Source: Fomitopsis serialis (taxonomy: Eukaryota > Basidiomycota > Agaricomycetes > Polyporales > Fomitopsidaceae). From it: a DNA stretch of 46,130 bases. Positions 23,392-34,363 of the stretch are shown piece after piece. The stretch's first letter is position 1, and every line of letters starts with the position of its first letter. The position numbers and the translations under genes are program-made. Location: the NCBI RefSeq assembly GCF_022376445.1, contig NW_025955278.1, positions 1 to 46,130 on the forward strand, written 5' to 3'. Below the pieces are notes generated by a model. That model had not been told where the DNA came from. It saw only the letters and a list, made by a program, of their open reading frames with translations, and did no database searches.

Positions 23392-26300
23392 CCGCGGGCG
23401 CGTCGGCGGAGGCGGCTTCGTCTTCGTCGAGATCGTGACGAGGGGCGTGGCGTGGTGGACACGGTGACAGCGACAGGTGGCAGATGGGAGATGCAGCGAT
23501 GGGCCGGTGGGAGATGGACGGGATGGCGTGGGCGACGTGACGTGATGGCGACGAAGCGGACTCGGGCTTCGGGGGGACGGGCGACGATCGGGCGCGCGGC
23601 GTGCGTCATCTCAGCTCGTCGTTCCGAGTCGGAGGTGTGCCTGCGTCTTCTGAGGGCGTGGACGTTGCTGTGTCTCTGTGCAGGCGCTCGTAGCGCGGCG
23701 TGGCGGAGCAGCGGGCGCGGCGGTGCGAGTAGACGTCGCGCCCGCCCCCACCTGCCGTTGTGCTCTGAAATTATTTCTTGGATTATAGTGTATATATCCC
23801 CGGTGGACGTGTCCTGTTACCCCATCCTGTTTCCATCCCCCATTAGTTGCTGTCCTCTTGCTGTCTTCCCGCTGTCCAGTGTAGCATGCAATGTTCTGAT
23901 ACGACCCTCGGTATACCTTTCTCTCGTTGACGTAGGGTGCGCTGGATGCTGGACGATCCGATAGTTATCGTCGCCGGCGGCACTGTCTTGGGGGCTCGTC
24001 GCGTGGTTCTGTAGTGACTGTATCTCTATGACGAATCGTTACGACACGTAGAGAAAAGAGCTTCTTTGTATTTTGTACGTTACACGAAAGATTATACACG
24101 GATCCGCTCCTTTTGCCTGCGCTCTGCGTATCAAACGTGAACTGCACAGACCGACAATCTGAACGCAGTGCGCGAAAGTCCAGCAGCAGACTCCCGCTCG
24201 GAGACCAAGCCGACTCGGAAGCAGTGAAACTGGATTCAGCGCGATCGCAAGGTCCGCGGCTCTGATTGTGGGTCGCGGAGCTTGCGAGCCCTCCTCGCCT
24301 GCGCAACTACATCACGATGTGACAGCTGTTTCCAGAACAACTTTAGGCCCCACGTCAGAGGTCCACTCGAGCAGTGTGACGGTCTTGCTGTTCTCATCAA
24401 GATTGGATCATAATCGGCAGTGTCGAGGGCGAGCCAGACTTCGGCGGGTGGCTGAGGTCGAACGGCAGGCGGTGCGGGTGCACCTCGAAAGCAAGAGCCG
24501 ACGCTCTCCGCCCGCGTACGCATTTTTACGAGGAGCCTATCGGTTTGCAATCAGCGTATCGCGAAGCATGATGCTCCCGCGAAGCACGCTGAAAACAGGC
24601 CGAGTCGGCACCAAGTCTCAAAAGACTGATCACATTCTGTATCGGTGATGCATCCCAGGCTTTCGCTCGCGGCGGAGTTCGCTGAGTTGTTCGAAGTTTG
24701 GAGTTCGGGGTATGTGTGGTCCGCGAGACCGGGCGCGAGGGTGCCCTGCAGCGATTCAAGTTCAGAGAGGGAATTGAAGACCGCGGCCGTGCGTCGGACC
24801 CTGAGGCTGCCGTTGGGGGGCGAGCGTCCTGCGCACGGCACTGGCAGACGGTGAGAAGTGTGGAGCACTAACGACTGATGAGTCGCGGGAAGGAAGGGGG
24901 GGGCGAGAAGGGGACTCGGAAGGGCGTCGCGGGATACGTACAGATTCAAGTCAGAGTCATAAGACATGACGCATGACGCTGCCGCAGAAGAGGGCAGCTG
25001 CGTGCCGGTGCTAAGGATTCTGAGGACTTTGCGCGCCGAGGAAAGCAGGGGAGTGCATGCCGGCGGGCGGACGGTAGAGTCAGGGTGCCAGTGGGCCCGC
25101 ACGCCGACGGTAGACGACCATCGTCCATCGCTCAATCAGACCGCTGTGCCACGACGGCCGGGCCATAACCTGCCAAACAACCGATACGTGCGGACGCGAT
25201 CCGCACGCACAGGATCTACCGCACTGGTGTCCATAGCCTGCCTGGCTTACGCACGCAGTTTGACTTTGCGCGGGAGCCTGGGGTACTGCAGCGCGGTGAT
25301 CCACGCTGGCTCCGACGAGCGAGACACCCGCCCGCCCTGGCCCTGGTATTCCACCTCTGCGCGCGCTCGTCTTCCCACCAACGTCGACCGAGGCACCGCG
25401 ATGGTGCCTGCTGTCGCAGAGGACACACGCCACGCGCCCGAGAACGTCGTCCGTCACTCTACAGCGAGGCCACGGGAGACGCGCGGTGCAGACCCTCCAG
25501 TACTCGGACAGTGACCACAGCCATCGGATCCTCGAACGAACCACCCTACATAGGTCATGGTGACGCAAACAAGTCATGCATTATGACTTGGACCGCCTTC
25601 TGGGGCGACTGGGACCGTGCGCTCGCTCGAGTAGGCCCCGCCGCGGTCTGCACGCTTGGAAGGTCGGGATGCCGAACCGTGCCCGCGGCGGGTGGCCCTC
25701 GCTGGCAACAGTCACTCTCTGGCAGACGATCTGCTCGAGCGTCCCGGTGGCAGGCGGCGGGCGCGGTGTACCTGCGCATGCGGACTGGTATGTCTGCAGT
25801 CGACGCGACGCGCTCTCCGCAGAACACCCGCGACTCCGACGACGCCAGCGACGTAGCGACCCGCGAGACGGACCTAGTGCAGACGCGCCTGACCTCGTGC
25901 GGTCGTCCGAGCTTTTCGGACTTCCGTGCGTAGTTAGTGCGCAGGGCCCTGCCTGCTGCGCACAGCCGCCTGGATACGCGTGGTGTTCCCAGCGTAGCCT
26001 TAACTAGCCGCGCACCGCGTGTTGAACTGCTTGACCACGTCGGTGATCTACGAGCCACAGAAGTCGGGCGGCCGGCGCGAGGCGTGCATGTGTCAGGAGA
26101 CTGACGGCCGTACAGCTGTGGGCGCGTGGTGAGAATCTGGTCTCCGGCACGGGGAACGATCGCGGCAGTACGTCACTGGGCCCTTTGTTCTGAGTTCTGC
26201 GTTGCGAGACGGTGGCGGAAGGGTGATGGATGCAGGCTGATCCAGCGATTAGGGGCGCGATGCGAGGCGGAAGGAATGCGTTGGGGGAACTAGCCAGGAA

Positions 26301-27873
26301 CCGACAAATAGCGCTTGGAAGGAATCCAGAAGAAGAGTGTACGACTCACCGCCTTAGAGCCGCATGGAGCCGGCGGTCCGATGCGAGGGTCCTCTGAGAC
26401 GATGTTACCGGTTCATTCGCAAAGTGTGGACATATATTGACGGAAAGCCGATCGATGCGTGTGCGAAGCGCGCTATAACGAGAGCTTGGGAGCGTGGGTG
26501 GGTCGTCAATGTCGTAAATATGCACGAGTGATCACGGCTCGCTGACCCGAACACAGGGTACTTGCCTGTGCGGCTAATTTGACGGGTATAGTACTGCTAC
26601 GGGGGCCGCTGCAATAGCCTCGCGGTGATGCAACGGTCTACACTGCCCAGTGCGGTCCAGAGTAATGCGGCTGAGTCAAGGAAACGTTGTGGCATCTCAT
26701 CTGTGCGCCACCAGTTAGTGTGGGGTTGAATCGAGCGCCATGTGCCTGAGTATGCAGCGAGTGTGGCTGGCCCTTCACCGCCTGGTCTGGCTGAAAGTGT
26801 ATGTGGCCTCCTGGAGGACGCCAATCAAATGGAACACCTTACCAGAAGCTCTGGACGTGCAGCGGGAGTCATGCAGGAGCCACGGGAGTGCGTGTGGGGT
26901 CGATGGAGACTGCGCCGGTAAGTCCCGTAGCACTTGCGTCTGGGAATGCTCGGGTCGACTATGCAGCGAAGAAAGTCAGTGTAGGACGAATAGCCGCAGA
27001 GAAGTGGAGGACGCGCCACTGCGAATCGACGAGGGCTCGCATCCCAAGATCTGTGCCTGTGTGTCATTAGCCTCCGTGTTCAGGCTATGTAGTCGAGGGG
27101 TGGCTGGAAGACATGAGCGAGGCGAGCCGGGAGTGGCCACCTAGTTGTTGGGTCTGTTTATATAAATACTGTGGAGACCCTTGGCGAAACACGTTGAGAA
27201 GGCTTGTCGTGACAGAACTGTATATTATTCGCTTGTATGAAACTTACCAGACCCTGCGAATGTACGTTACTCAGGGTTGCTGGCGCTTGACACTCTGATT
27301 AAGTTATTTTTCGGTGGTCATCATGGACTTGTATGGCCCGAGGGGCCTGTTTGAGATATCCGACCAGCGAGAAAGGCATTCAAGAAGAAAGGCCAAAAAA
27401 TTCTAATCTTAAAGCATGGTAGTGAGTTCTCGAGTCTCACTGATCCTTACCGCGAGTAACTCCACTGCCCTAGACGACTTTCACCGGCCCGGGCCTTTGT
27501 AGGTTACACGTCAGGATCGCGACGCATTGTCGTGCGGCTTGCGGTCATGGAGGACAGGGTAGCAGCGACGAGGAGGACCACCTGGGATGGCGGGCGGGGG
27601 CATCACTGACACGGCGATCGTGGTTGCGAGGCAAGTGATCGTCGGCCCGCGCGCCCATCGCGGATTGCCGCTTTGGGCATCGGAGCGCCTGCCACGTGCG
27701 CGAGGCAGGGCCCGGCCGCGGCACATGTTTCACAGCCCTCGACACCCACGCGCTCGCTGTCTCTCCCCTCCTCCTCGCCGACCGCCACGACGTCCGCCAC
27801 TCCCTCGCCTCTGTAGCCCATACTCTCTCTCTGTACCTCTACTCCCCACCACTCACCACCCTGGACGCTCTTC
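23392..27873. other. 4.5 kb stretch without a recognisable gene
   Basis: The first few hundred bases are the 3' region of the Ser/Pro-rich gene, then come scattered open frames on both strands with no motifs. The last 300 bases are pyrimidine-rich (ctctctctgtacctctactcccc near 27822) and are probably the promoter and leader of the phosphodiesterase. Confidence 0.55.
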
Positions 27874-30601
27874 ATGACCGAGAACCTCTACGGGCGCCGG
27901 CGGAGCGTTGACGTTGGCGGCCTCGCCCTCGCCCTCAATGACGGTCAGTCGGGCCACGGATGGGGTGGCTGGGAGGACGCGGACGACGGGGGAACCAGGT
28001 ATGGAACATGTCACTTCAAAAGTCGCGTGTTCGCGCTGTATCAACTACAACCGCACAGATACGCCGAAGTCCTGATTGACGTTCGTGCGCACACGGAGAA
28101 CATCGTAAACGTGGACCCCGCGCAGTCGTGAGTGTCGAAGTCTTCGCTTCTCTGCTTCAGTGTTGGGTAGCATATCCGAAGGACCTCGCTTGGAATATTC
28201 GCGCAGCCGAGTTGTCCTAAGTCGGTCGTATCGGCATAACGCGACTGCCCGGCCGCGGTGCAGCGGTCATGACGTCCCAACCATCATGTCTCCTTGTCCA
28301 TTACACGCCCGCTGGTGGTCTCAGCCCTTTACCTCGACTTGAGGTATGAACACGACTATGTTTCGAAACTTCCAGTCAGGTGGTTCAGCGAAGTCATGTA
28401 CACTTCTTCGATAAGAGCCCTTTTGCCGCTGGGCCGCTTCCTTGCCTGTGTCGTCTTCAGCGAGGAGAAACCGCGAACGCGTTTTGTCTTAGATCCCTGC
28501 TTGTTATGACAGAACATCATGTCCTTGAGCTGCGGCGTTTGCGCGGCATTCTCTGCTAGACTCATGCCCAATGCTGACCACACCTGAATTCACGGTTGGA
28601 ATTAATCCATTTGCAGATCCCCTTTCGTTGAAGTGGAGCCCATGATGCGCGATCGTTTAGTCAAATCCTTGGGGACGTGGAACTTCGAACCGCACAAGCT
28701 ACCGGAAGAGCAAGTGGTTGCCTGCTCTTACATCCTTTTCGAAGCATTGTTTCGAATAGAGGGCATGAAGGAAGCGGTGGGAGTCCCTGTAAGTAAGTGG
28801 TATTCCTATCAACCATGTGGCTGTAGCCGGTGTGTGCGCCTCGGTCGCGTTCGCTTCGTATTCAACGCAGAAAGCCACAGGGTTGTTTCGAGCAAGTCCA
28901 CTCATCATGCGTTTCTCTCGCAGATTGCCTTGGTTCGTTCCTGCGACATCTACGACAAATGTATCGCCAAGCAAACTCTTATCACAACTTCCACCATGCA
29001 CTGGATGTCTTCCAAGCAACCTACCACTTCCTGTTCCGAGCTGGGATGGTGCCTCCTGTGTCCATAGTGTTGCAGCCAGACTCACGGACATGGAAACGAG
29101 ATCGACGTTCTACTGACGGTCACCTCTTGTCATGTCTATCACCACAAGATCTCTTTGCGCTCCTCATAGCTGCGATAGGCCACGACGTCGGTCATCCAGG
29201 TCTGAGCAACGCTTTCATGGTCAATACTCTCACATACTCATCGTCGATGGTCAACGCTCACACTCGCTTCACAGAAAAACGCCAAGACGCCCCTAGCCGT
29301 CGTCTACGACGACAAGTCCGTCCTCGAGCAGATGCACTACTCCCTCATACTGCAGGTCATGCGGCACAACGGTCTCGCGCCGCTGCTCGACCGGCCGGGA
29401 TCGGGGCAGGCGATGCGCAAGCTGCTGCTCGGCACCGTGCTCGCGACGGACATGAGCGTGCACGCGGAGTTCATGGCGAACTTCCAGGAGCTTGTCGCGG
29501 GCCACGAGGTAGGTGAGCACAAGCGCAGAGTGCTTGTCTGCCAGGCGTTGATCAAGTGCGCGGACATCAGCAATCCGGTGAGCGTGCCGAGTGCTGCGGG
29601 TGTGTCGATGAGCTGACCGGACTGTCAGAGTCGTCCGTATAGCGTCTCGAAGCACTGGGCCGCTGCGCTCGAGTCCGAGTGGACGAGCCAGCTGTTGCTA
29701 GAACAACATCTACACCTGCCTGCCACTGTGAAACCGTCCGATCATCCTCTAGGGCAGGCGAAGGGGCAGGTGTTCTTCATCAGCGCGTTTGCGAAGCCCC
29801 TCTTCGAGCTCGTTGCGCGAGGCATACCAGGTATGCATGACTTCACTGTTCGCTGCTTTCCTTCGTGGCGTTGATATTGGTCCTGTCGCAGAATTGGCCG
29901 AGTTTGCTCACCAGTGCAGAGAGAACCTCGAAATATGGACCGAGCGCTCCGAGCAGTTGACGGCTGGTTCAGAAGAAGCAGCGAGTCCGGAATCCACTGC
30001 AACACAAACGCAGCGTGTCGAGGAGTTTATGTCTGCATTCCCGCCTACATTGCCTGATCGGTTCCGCATCCCAGACGAACCGCTGTCACCATTCATGTCG
30101 CATTGTTCAGTCTCCTCGCAGTCGTCAGGCTCCAGTCATTACGAGAGCTGCGAATCCGGTCCGCCCTCCCCTTGCGCGACCTCCCCGCTGCCTACTCCCC
30201 AATCTCCATCCTTTCCACACGCACAGCGCGACATCGCCACGCCATCCTCCTCCCAACTCATGTACAGCAGACCGCCGAGCGTCACCTCCGTCAGCTCGCA
30301 CAGCACGCAGGCGAACGACGCGACGGCCGCCATCCGCGCGGCGTACAAGGCGAGCGTGCGCAAGAAGAAAAGCTTCCACCGGAGCTCGTGGAACCCCACG
30401 GGGAGTGCGAGCGCGGGCAGAGGCTATGCGTTCGCGCAGTCGTTCGACGGGCCGGGCCCGCTTACTGCAGACAGCTCGCCGCTGAGCACGCACTCGCCGA
30501 GCCCGCTCACACCCACGTCGCCCGCGTCGCCCACCGCCGCGGGGGCGCATCACCGGCCGAGCCCGCTCGGCGCCCCCGCCGTCTGTAGCCAAGAGACATA
30601 G
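27874..30601 (+). CDS. Class I 3',5'-cyclic nucleotide phosphodiesterase
   Basis: Exons 27874-27998, 28059-28127, 28617-28792, 28924-29219, 29275-29577, 29629-29830 and 29892-30601 join in frame to 626 residues. The enzyme hydrolyses cAMP and/or cGMP and so damps PKA signalling; it is the PDE2-like high-affinity class. The metal-binding residues are all present: YHNFHHALDV, AAIGHDVGHPGLSNAF, ATDMSVHAEF and KCADISNPSRPYS. The end is a long Ser/Pro/Thr-rich tail of about 200 residues with no domain. Between 28127 and 28617 the model uses a 489-nt intron. This keeps phase, but 28273-28509 is open and reads RPLVVSALYLDLRYEHDYV, so extra exons may be missed. The 131-nt intron at 28793 uses the second of two gtaagt donors, needed to reach the FLRHLRQMYR frame. 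Confidence 0.9.
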
Positions 30602-31003
30602 ATGTGTGTGCCCGAGACCGCTGGTCGCATGGACTCCCGTTGTGAAGATCTGAAGCACCGACGCATGGCTGTATCATAGCTCTCGCTGATCTTTTGTCTA
30701 TCGTTTGCCCCGCCCGTCCGCTCTGTTTGTGGTTCGTTCCCCCGCTGCCCGTCGATGTCGTTTGGCATCAGCGTGTGTTCGACTTTCCTTTCGGTGCGGT
30801 TGGCGGGAGGCTGGCCGCTTGTTTTGTATGTAGGGTGTCGTTGGTGGAGGCCCCGGAGCGCGCTCTTGTTTCGCGTGCGCGCGGACGCTGTGGGGTTATA
30901 CCTAGCTTGTTGTATCTTTAGGCTCGTTTTGCTCCTGCATGCTCGTGCACACCCCGAGGTGGTCGTTGTCCGCAATCAAATGTGTCATTACTTCGAGTGC
31001 TGT
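30602..31003. other. Phosphodiesterase 3' region
   Basis: T/G-rich sequence of 3'-UTR type follows the stop codon. No gene is recognised. Confidence 0.5.
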
Positions 31004-31498
31004 TCAAAACTGTGGCGCGATATAGCCTTCCCTAGGACTGATAACAGTGAGACGTTGTTTCGGCTGTTCTTGTTGGGACCGTTGCGCATGAGCGTGGCCC
31101 TTACGCAGCGAGAACGGCTGGCGCGGCACGCAGCGGTTGGTACTGTCTTTCGTTGTCGTTGACCAAACCCGCTTGCTGGTGTGATTTGAAGCCCGTCCAG
31201 AGGCGGAGGCTGTCGCGAAACCGACGGATGAGTCAAGAGTGCACGTATCCATCAACGTGGCATATGTCTCTTGTTCTTCTGTTTGCATTTGTGAGCCGAA
31301 ATTAGTCGTAGCCACATCGTCACATCCATCCAACGTGATTGTCGTGCCATGGATACGTAGCTTTTGTCCTAATCCGCATCTGGAAAGCTTCATTCGTGCT
31401 TCATGCCCAGGATACATGGGTAGATTAGCTTGATGAGCAAGAGTGCACGTTTCTAGCGTAGGGGTATCATCCAAGAAGCCCAATATGATGACCGTCAA
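31004..31498 (-). CDS. Unrecognised open frame, may be part of a gene
   Basis: A 164-codon minus-strand frame includes MKLSRCGLGQKLRIHGTTI and TLDGCDDVATTNFGSQMQ, whose composition looks more protein-like than the random frames around it. I do not recognise a family. The neighbouring frame 31495-31776 could belong to the same gene through splicing. The raw frame may begin at a non-ATG codon, so the ends given are not firm. It could equally be chance. Confidence 0.2.
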   Translation of the reverse strand: MTVIILGFLDDTPTLETCTLAHQANLPMYPGHEARMKLSRCGLGQKLRIHGTTITLDGCDDVATTNFGSQMQTEEQETYATLMDTCTLDSSVGFATASASGRASNHTSKRVWSTTTKDSTNRCVPRQPFSLRKGHAHAQRSQQEQPKQRLTVISPREGYIAPQF

Positions 31499-31903
31499 CT
31501 TTCTTCGTTTCTGACGGAAATAAATGAGACATCATTGTGTTGTCTCATCGGATTGTGTGAGGATCGCTGTAGAGCGCGCCTCCCGTACAAGCAAACAGGT
31601 AGGGCTGCGCATTCATTCTGTCGGTGGCTTTTCAGTGTTGGAGGCAATCCGGAAGCCATTCCGAGACATACCCAGCTACCACCAACCAGAATATTCTGGA
31701 AAGTCGTCTCCGATCGGCATTTCGGGGAACACCACTGAGACTTGCGGGTCTGATTCGAGAGCACGTACTGATGCATTCCCTGTCGTTCCCAAATGCTCTT
31801 GACCTCTACGAGATCATATCATCGGCCTGTAGTTCAAGAGACTTGTATGGACGTACCTTCCGTTCCGCAGGAACAGACGCATCGAGACCCAGCGCATGCA
31901 GAG
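31499..31903. other. Intergenic, phosphatase 3' side
   Basis: This lies downstream of the minus-strand phosphatase. A 93-codon minus frame at 31495-31776 shows no motif. Nothing else is seen. Confidence 0.35.
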
Positions 31904-32517
31904 TCACAAGCTTGGAGGCTGTTCGGTTTGCGAGGCCTCGGCCTCGTCTCCGACAGTATCGTCTGCAAACAACGCAAGTCGGTCCTTCTCTCGTTTCGGA
32001 ATCTCGTCTATGTCCAACGAGACGCTCCCGAACAGCTCTTCTTCCAATCGTTTCAGCTGCTCCAGAAACCCGGAGTTGGGCGACACCTGCGGGCGGGCCC
32101 TCACCACCTGTCCGAGAGCAGCCTTGAGCGGCATACCGCGCGACCTCATGAGGTACGCGACGACGAGCGCTGGCGAGCGCGATATGCCCGCGGAGCAGTG
32201 GACTAAGATCTTCCCCTTGCCACTGCTGCCCTTCGACTTCGACGCGATGGCGCCGTCAATGAGTTTGCACGCCTCGTCGCTCACTTTGGAGATGGATGAG
32301 GAAGGGGAGTCGTTCAGAGAAAGACGGTGGTAGGTCACGCCGTCGACCTTCTGGGACGGTGTCGAGCCGATGCTGAGGACGTGCGTGACCGAGTTTGCTG
32401 TGAGGAATGCTTTGTTTGATGCTGCTGAGCAGGGCCCGAGGTACAGAGACGGGGAAGGACGAGTGAGACGACTTCCGTCGACGGGGCGATTGGCTGGGCT
32501 TTCTGGCGCTTCCCCAT
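31904..32517 (-). CDS. Dual-specificity protein phosphatase (DSP2), N-terminus uncertain
   Basis: The minus strand encodes SLYLGPCSAASNKAFL, HVLSIGSTP, VTYHRLSLNDSPSSS, then KILVHCSAGISRSPALVVAYL, and PQVSPNSGFLEQLKRLE. This is a compact MKP/DUSP-like domain: the loop HCSAGISRS holds the catalytic Cys and Arg, with an Asp general-acid candidate in LND. It would dephosphorylate Tyr and Ser/Thr. From SLYLGP to the stop at 31904 the frame is clean. Upstream, the only near ATG (32517, MGKRQKAQ) is in another frame, so a one-base indel or an unseen exon is needed, and the gene may be damaged. A transposon begins 116 bases before that ATG. It is divergent from SSP2 in the ancestral layout. Confidence 0.75.
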
Positions 32518-32624
32518 TGGCAGGAAAGCGGCGCGCAGTTGGCCGGCAACAGCTGCCTGACTGGGATGCGATGGGACTGCCTGTGACTCGGAGGTCAACG
32601 GCGGTGTGGTTGGTAGCCTCGTGT

Positions 32625-32632
32625 CACCGACC
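32625..32632 (+). repeat. Target-site duplication, left
   Basis: caccgacc directly precedes the transposon and is repeated directly after it at 34356-34363. The uninterrupted relative near 37487 reads gtcaccggccggcgcatc, which shows the empty site. Confidence 0.85.
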
Positions 32633-32666
32633 AGGACCCCGGGCAAGGCGCTTATAGGTCCGATCC
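32633..32666 (+). repeat. Left terminal inverted repeat
   Basis: These 34 bases, starting aggacccc, equal the reverse complement of 34322-34355 except at position 25 (G against C). Confidence 0.95.
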
Positions 32667-32688
32667 GAAAACCCCGGATTTTGGGCCC

Positions 32689-32779
32689 TTATGTCCGCAC
32701 GATTTTGACCCCTGTTATGTCCGCATCAGGATAGGACCTACCTGTAGGGGTGCTTTATGGCCGCATGACGGATCGGACC
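32689..32779 (+). repeat. Left subterminal direct repeats
   Basis: ttatgtccgca at 32689 and 32715 and ttatggccgca at 32755 stand in direct orientation. The last two are followed by ggataggacc or ggatcggacc. They have the same orientation as the right-end set, not the inverse, so they are separate from the inverted termini. Confidence 0.75.
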
Positions 32780-33119
32780 TCTCAAAAATGCGGTAAAATC
32801 GGAGAAAATGCCCAAAAAATCGCTGCATGCCCTACACATTGCGTCGGAGTAGACTACCAAGGAAAACGCCCACATTTGTCTCCCTTTATCGTCAAAACGG
32901 TTGCATGAGTAGCACATACGCATAAGCGCCGAGTACCATATCTCGAGCGCCCAACATTCGTAAGTACGAATGTACTCTAGGTGGCGCGTCACAAGAGTAG
33001 TCGCTAATTGACACGGATGGTGAGAGACAATCAAGCGGGCAAGCCAGTTGGTTGCGAGATGATAGCGAACATGGGAGGTCAGGAGTACTGATATGGTCCT
33101 TCATGACTTGGTTGGTACT

Positions 33120-33700
33120 CGAGGTCGACGAAGAACCTGGCGCATCTTTAGAATGAGGTCGACTGTGAGATTGTTTGTAGCTGGTCACTGCCAGTGGCCC
33201 TAAGGCTCGTGACCGATGGCTTGCTTGACCGCGGCGATGGCAGTCGCATATTTGAAGCTCGCGAACAATGGCGTGTAGCCGACCGAGACGAATGCGAATG
33301 CGAGAAAACGCTCTCGGTAGAGTACGAGAAATGCGCCCCTGCGAGTCAAACACTTGGCCAGTATGCCTGGGTAGCCAACATCCTACGGGCCAGTTGCTCT
33401 GGCTGAACCTGGCCCAAGCGGTACCACTACGACCACATCGCGTCTCAATGAGACGTGCAGCGTCGGATGCCCTTTCCCAGCTACTGAAGCACTCACCAGT
33501 GGTGTTCTGGTGTTCTGTCACGATCGCCTTGCTCACGTTCTCACGTCCGCGCATATCGCGCTGTGTTTGTTGTCTCCGCCGGCTTGTCCATGCCGCCGTA
33601 GCCAAGCATGTCAGGCACAATGATTGAGTGGCCCCCGCCTTGAAGAACACGTACGTGTCTCCGGACGAGTGGTAGCCTTCGAAGAACGAGATGCTTTAGT
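33120..33700 (-). pseudogene. Epoxide hydrolase-like alpha/beta-hydrolase remnant
   Basis: Minus-strand pieces in shifting frames read SFFEGYHSSGDTYVFFKAGG, then HSIIVPDMLGYGGMDKPAET, then EHQNTTG before a gtgagt donor, then VSVGYTPLFASFKYATAIAA and VKQAIGHEP-stop-GHWQ. These match the order of motifs in fungal epoxide hydrolases: the HG-P region, VPDMLGYGG-DKP, the cap with a G-Y/GHW segment. At least one frameshift (after AGG) and one stop break it, and the HDWG nucleophile elbow is not intact. It lies wholly inside the transposon, so it is either a captured gene piece or a host gene whose locus the element now encloses. Confidence 0.7.
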
Positions 33701-34178
33701 CTCCTGTATCTTGGTCAGCCAAACCAGGTCGAACGCACCCTACTAGCAATCTTCATGTGTCCGTGTCGAGCCATCGGCGCGTGATCTGCGAGAGAGGCTA
33801 ATGAGACGCGTTGCGCGCGTAAATCCTACACTGTGGTGCATGAAATCAGCGTGAATACAGCTATGTATAGTATTCTGTAAACAGGAGGCGAGACTCACAT
33901 TGTAGTACAATACAAGCTTGGCCAGTCTACCAAGTCCCACATGACGGACGCATTCAGAGAATCTGCAATTCCGGGGTCCCAATCATAACAAGCAGTTGCA
34001 TGCGATCATCGTAGCAAATCAGTAAGTTATCTTCCAGGCCCGAGCAGATACCATCACCCGCGATGCCATCCACAGAAGTTAGTAGCATTGCTTAGCTGAG
34101 AGATCCACGACGTGAAGTATGCTACGTACCAATCTCGCGATACTGGCTTCGCCGTCAAAGGCGACCACGAGGTCAATT

Positions 34179-34330
34179 TATGGCCGCATACGGATAGGAC
34201 ATGCGAACGTGACAGCATCTATGGCCGCATATGGATCGGACATGGCGCGAGCTCTGGCAGGTCTATGGCCGCACCAGGATCGGACATGAGCGCCCTATTT
34301 GGGCTGGTTATGGCCGCACCAGGATCGGAC
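34179..34330 (+). repeat. Right subterminal direct repeats, four copies
   Basis: A 22-bp unit tatggccgcanngatcggac-like occurs at 34179, 34220, 34264 and 34309, spaced 41, 44 and 45 bases. The last runs directly into the inverted terminus. Regular subterminal repeats are typical transposase-binding sites. Confidence 0.9.
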
Positions 34331-34355
34331 GTATAAGCGCCTTGCCCGGGGTCCT
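34322..34355 (-). repeat. Right terminal inverted repeat
   Basis: Reverse complement of the left terminus with one mismatch; ends gccttgcccggggtcct. Confidence 0.95.
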
Positions 34356-34363
34356 CACCGACC
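34356..34363 (+). repeat. Target-site duplication, right
   Basis: caccgacc, identical to 32625-32632. Phosphatase upstream flank (ggcgcattaacaacgcc, then tttcccacgatcatg) resumes after it, as near 37492. Confidence 0.85.

Larger units (their letters stand above)
32633..34355. mobile_element. Non-autonomous TIR DNA transposon, 1,723 bp
   Basis: The ends are 34-bp inverted repeats with one mismatch, outermost bases aggaccccgggcaaggc, flanked by an 8-bp duplication caccgacc. Inside each end are short direct repeats of the form ttatgkccgca..ggatcggac, three on the left and four on the right. No transposase frame is present; the interior instead holds a decayed alpha/beta-hydrolase gene on the minus strand. 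Eight-base duplications suit hAT elements and also KDZ-type (Kyakuja/Dileera/Zisupton) elements known from basidiomycetes; the class is not settled. The element lies in what was the spacer between DSP2 and SSP2. Confidence 0.88.

Noticed and set aside
29511..29530. Possible intron starting gtaggtgag in the phosphodiesterase
   Set aside because: Reading through gives VAGHEVGEHKRRVLVCQAL, which fits the family. No acceptor restores a better match.
33743..33982. First exon of the hydrolase remnant (frame starting MGPRNCRFSECV)
   Set aside because: It shows no similarity to hydrolase N-termini and is separated from the homologous part by stops.
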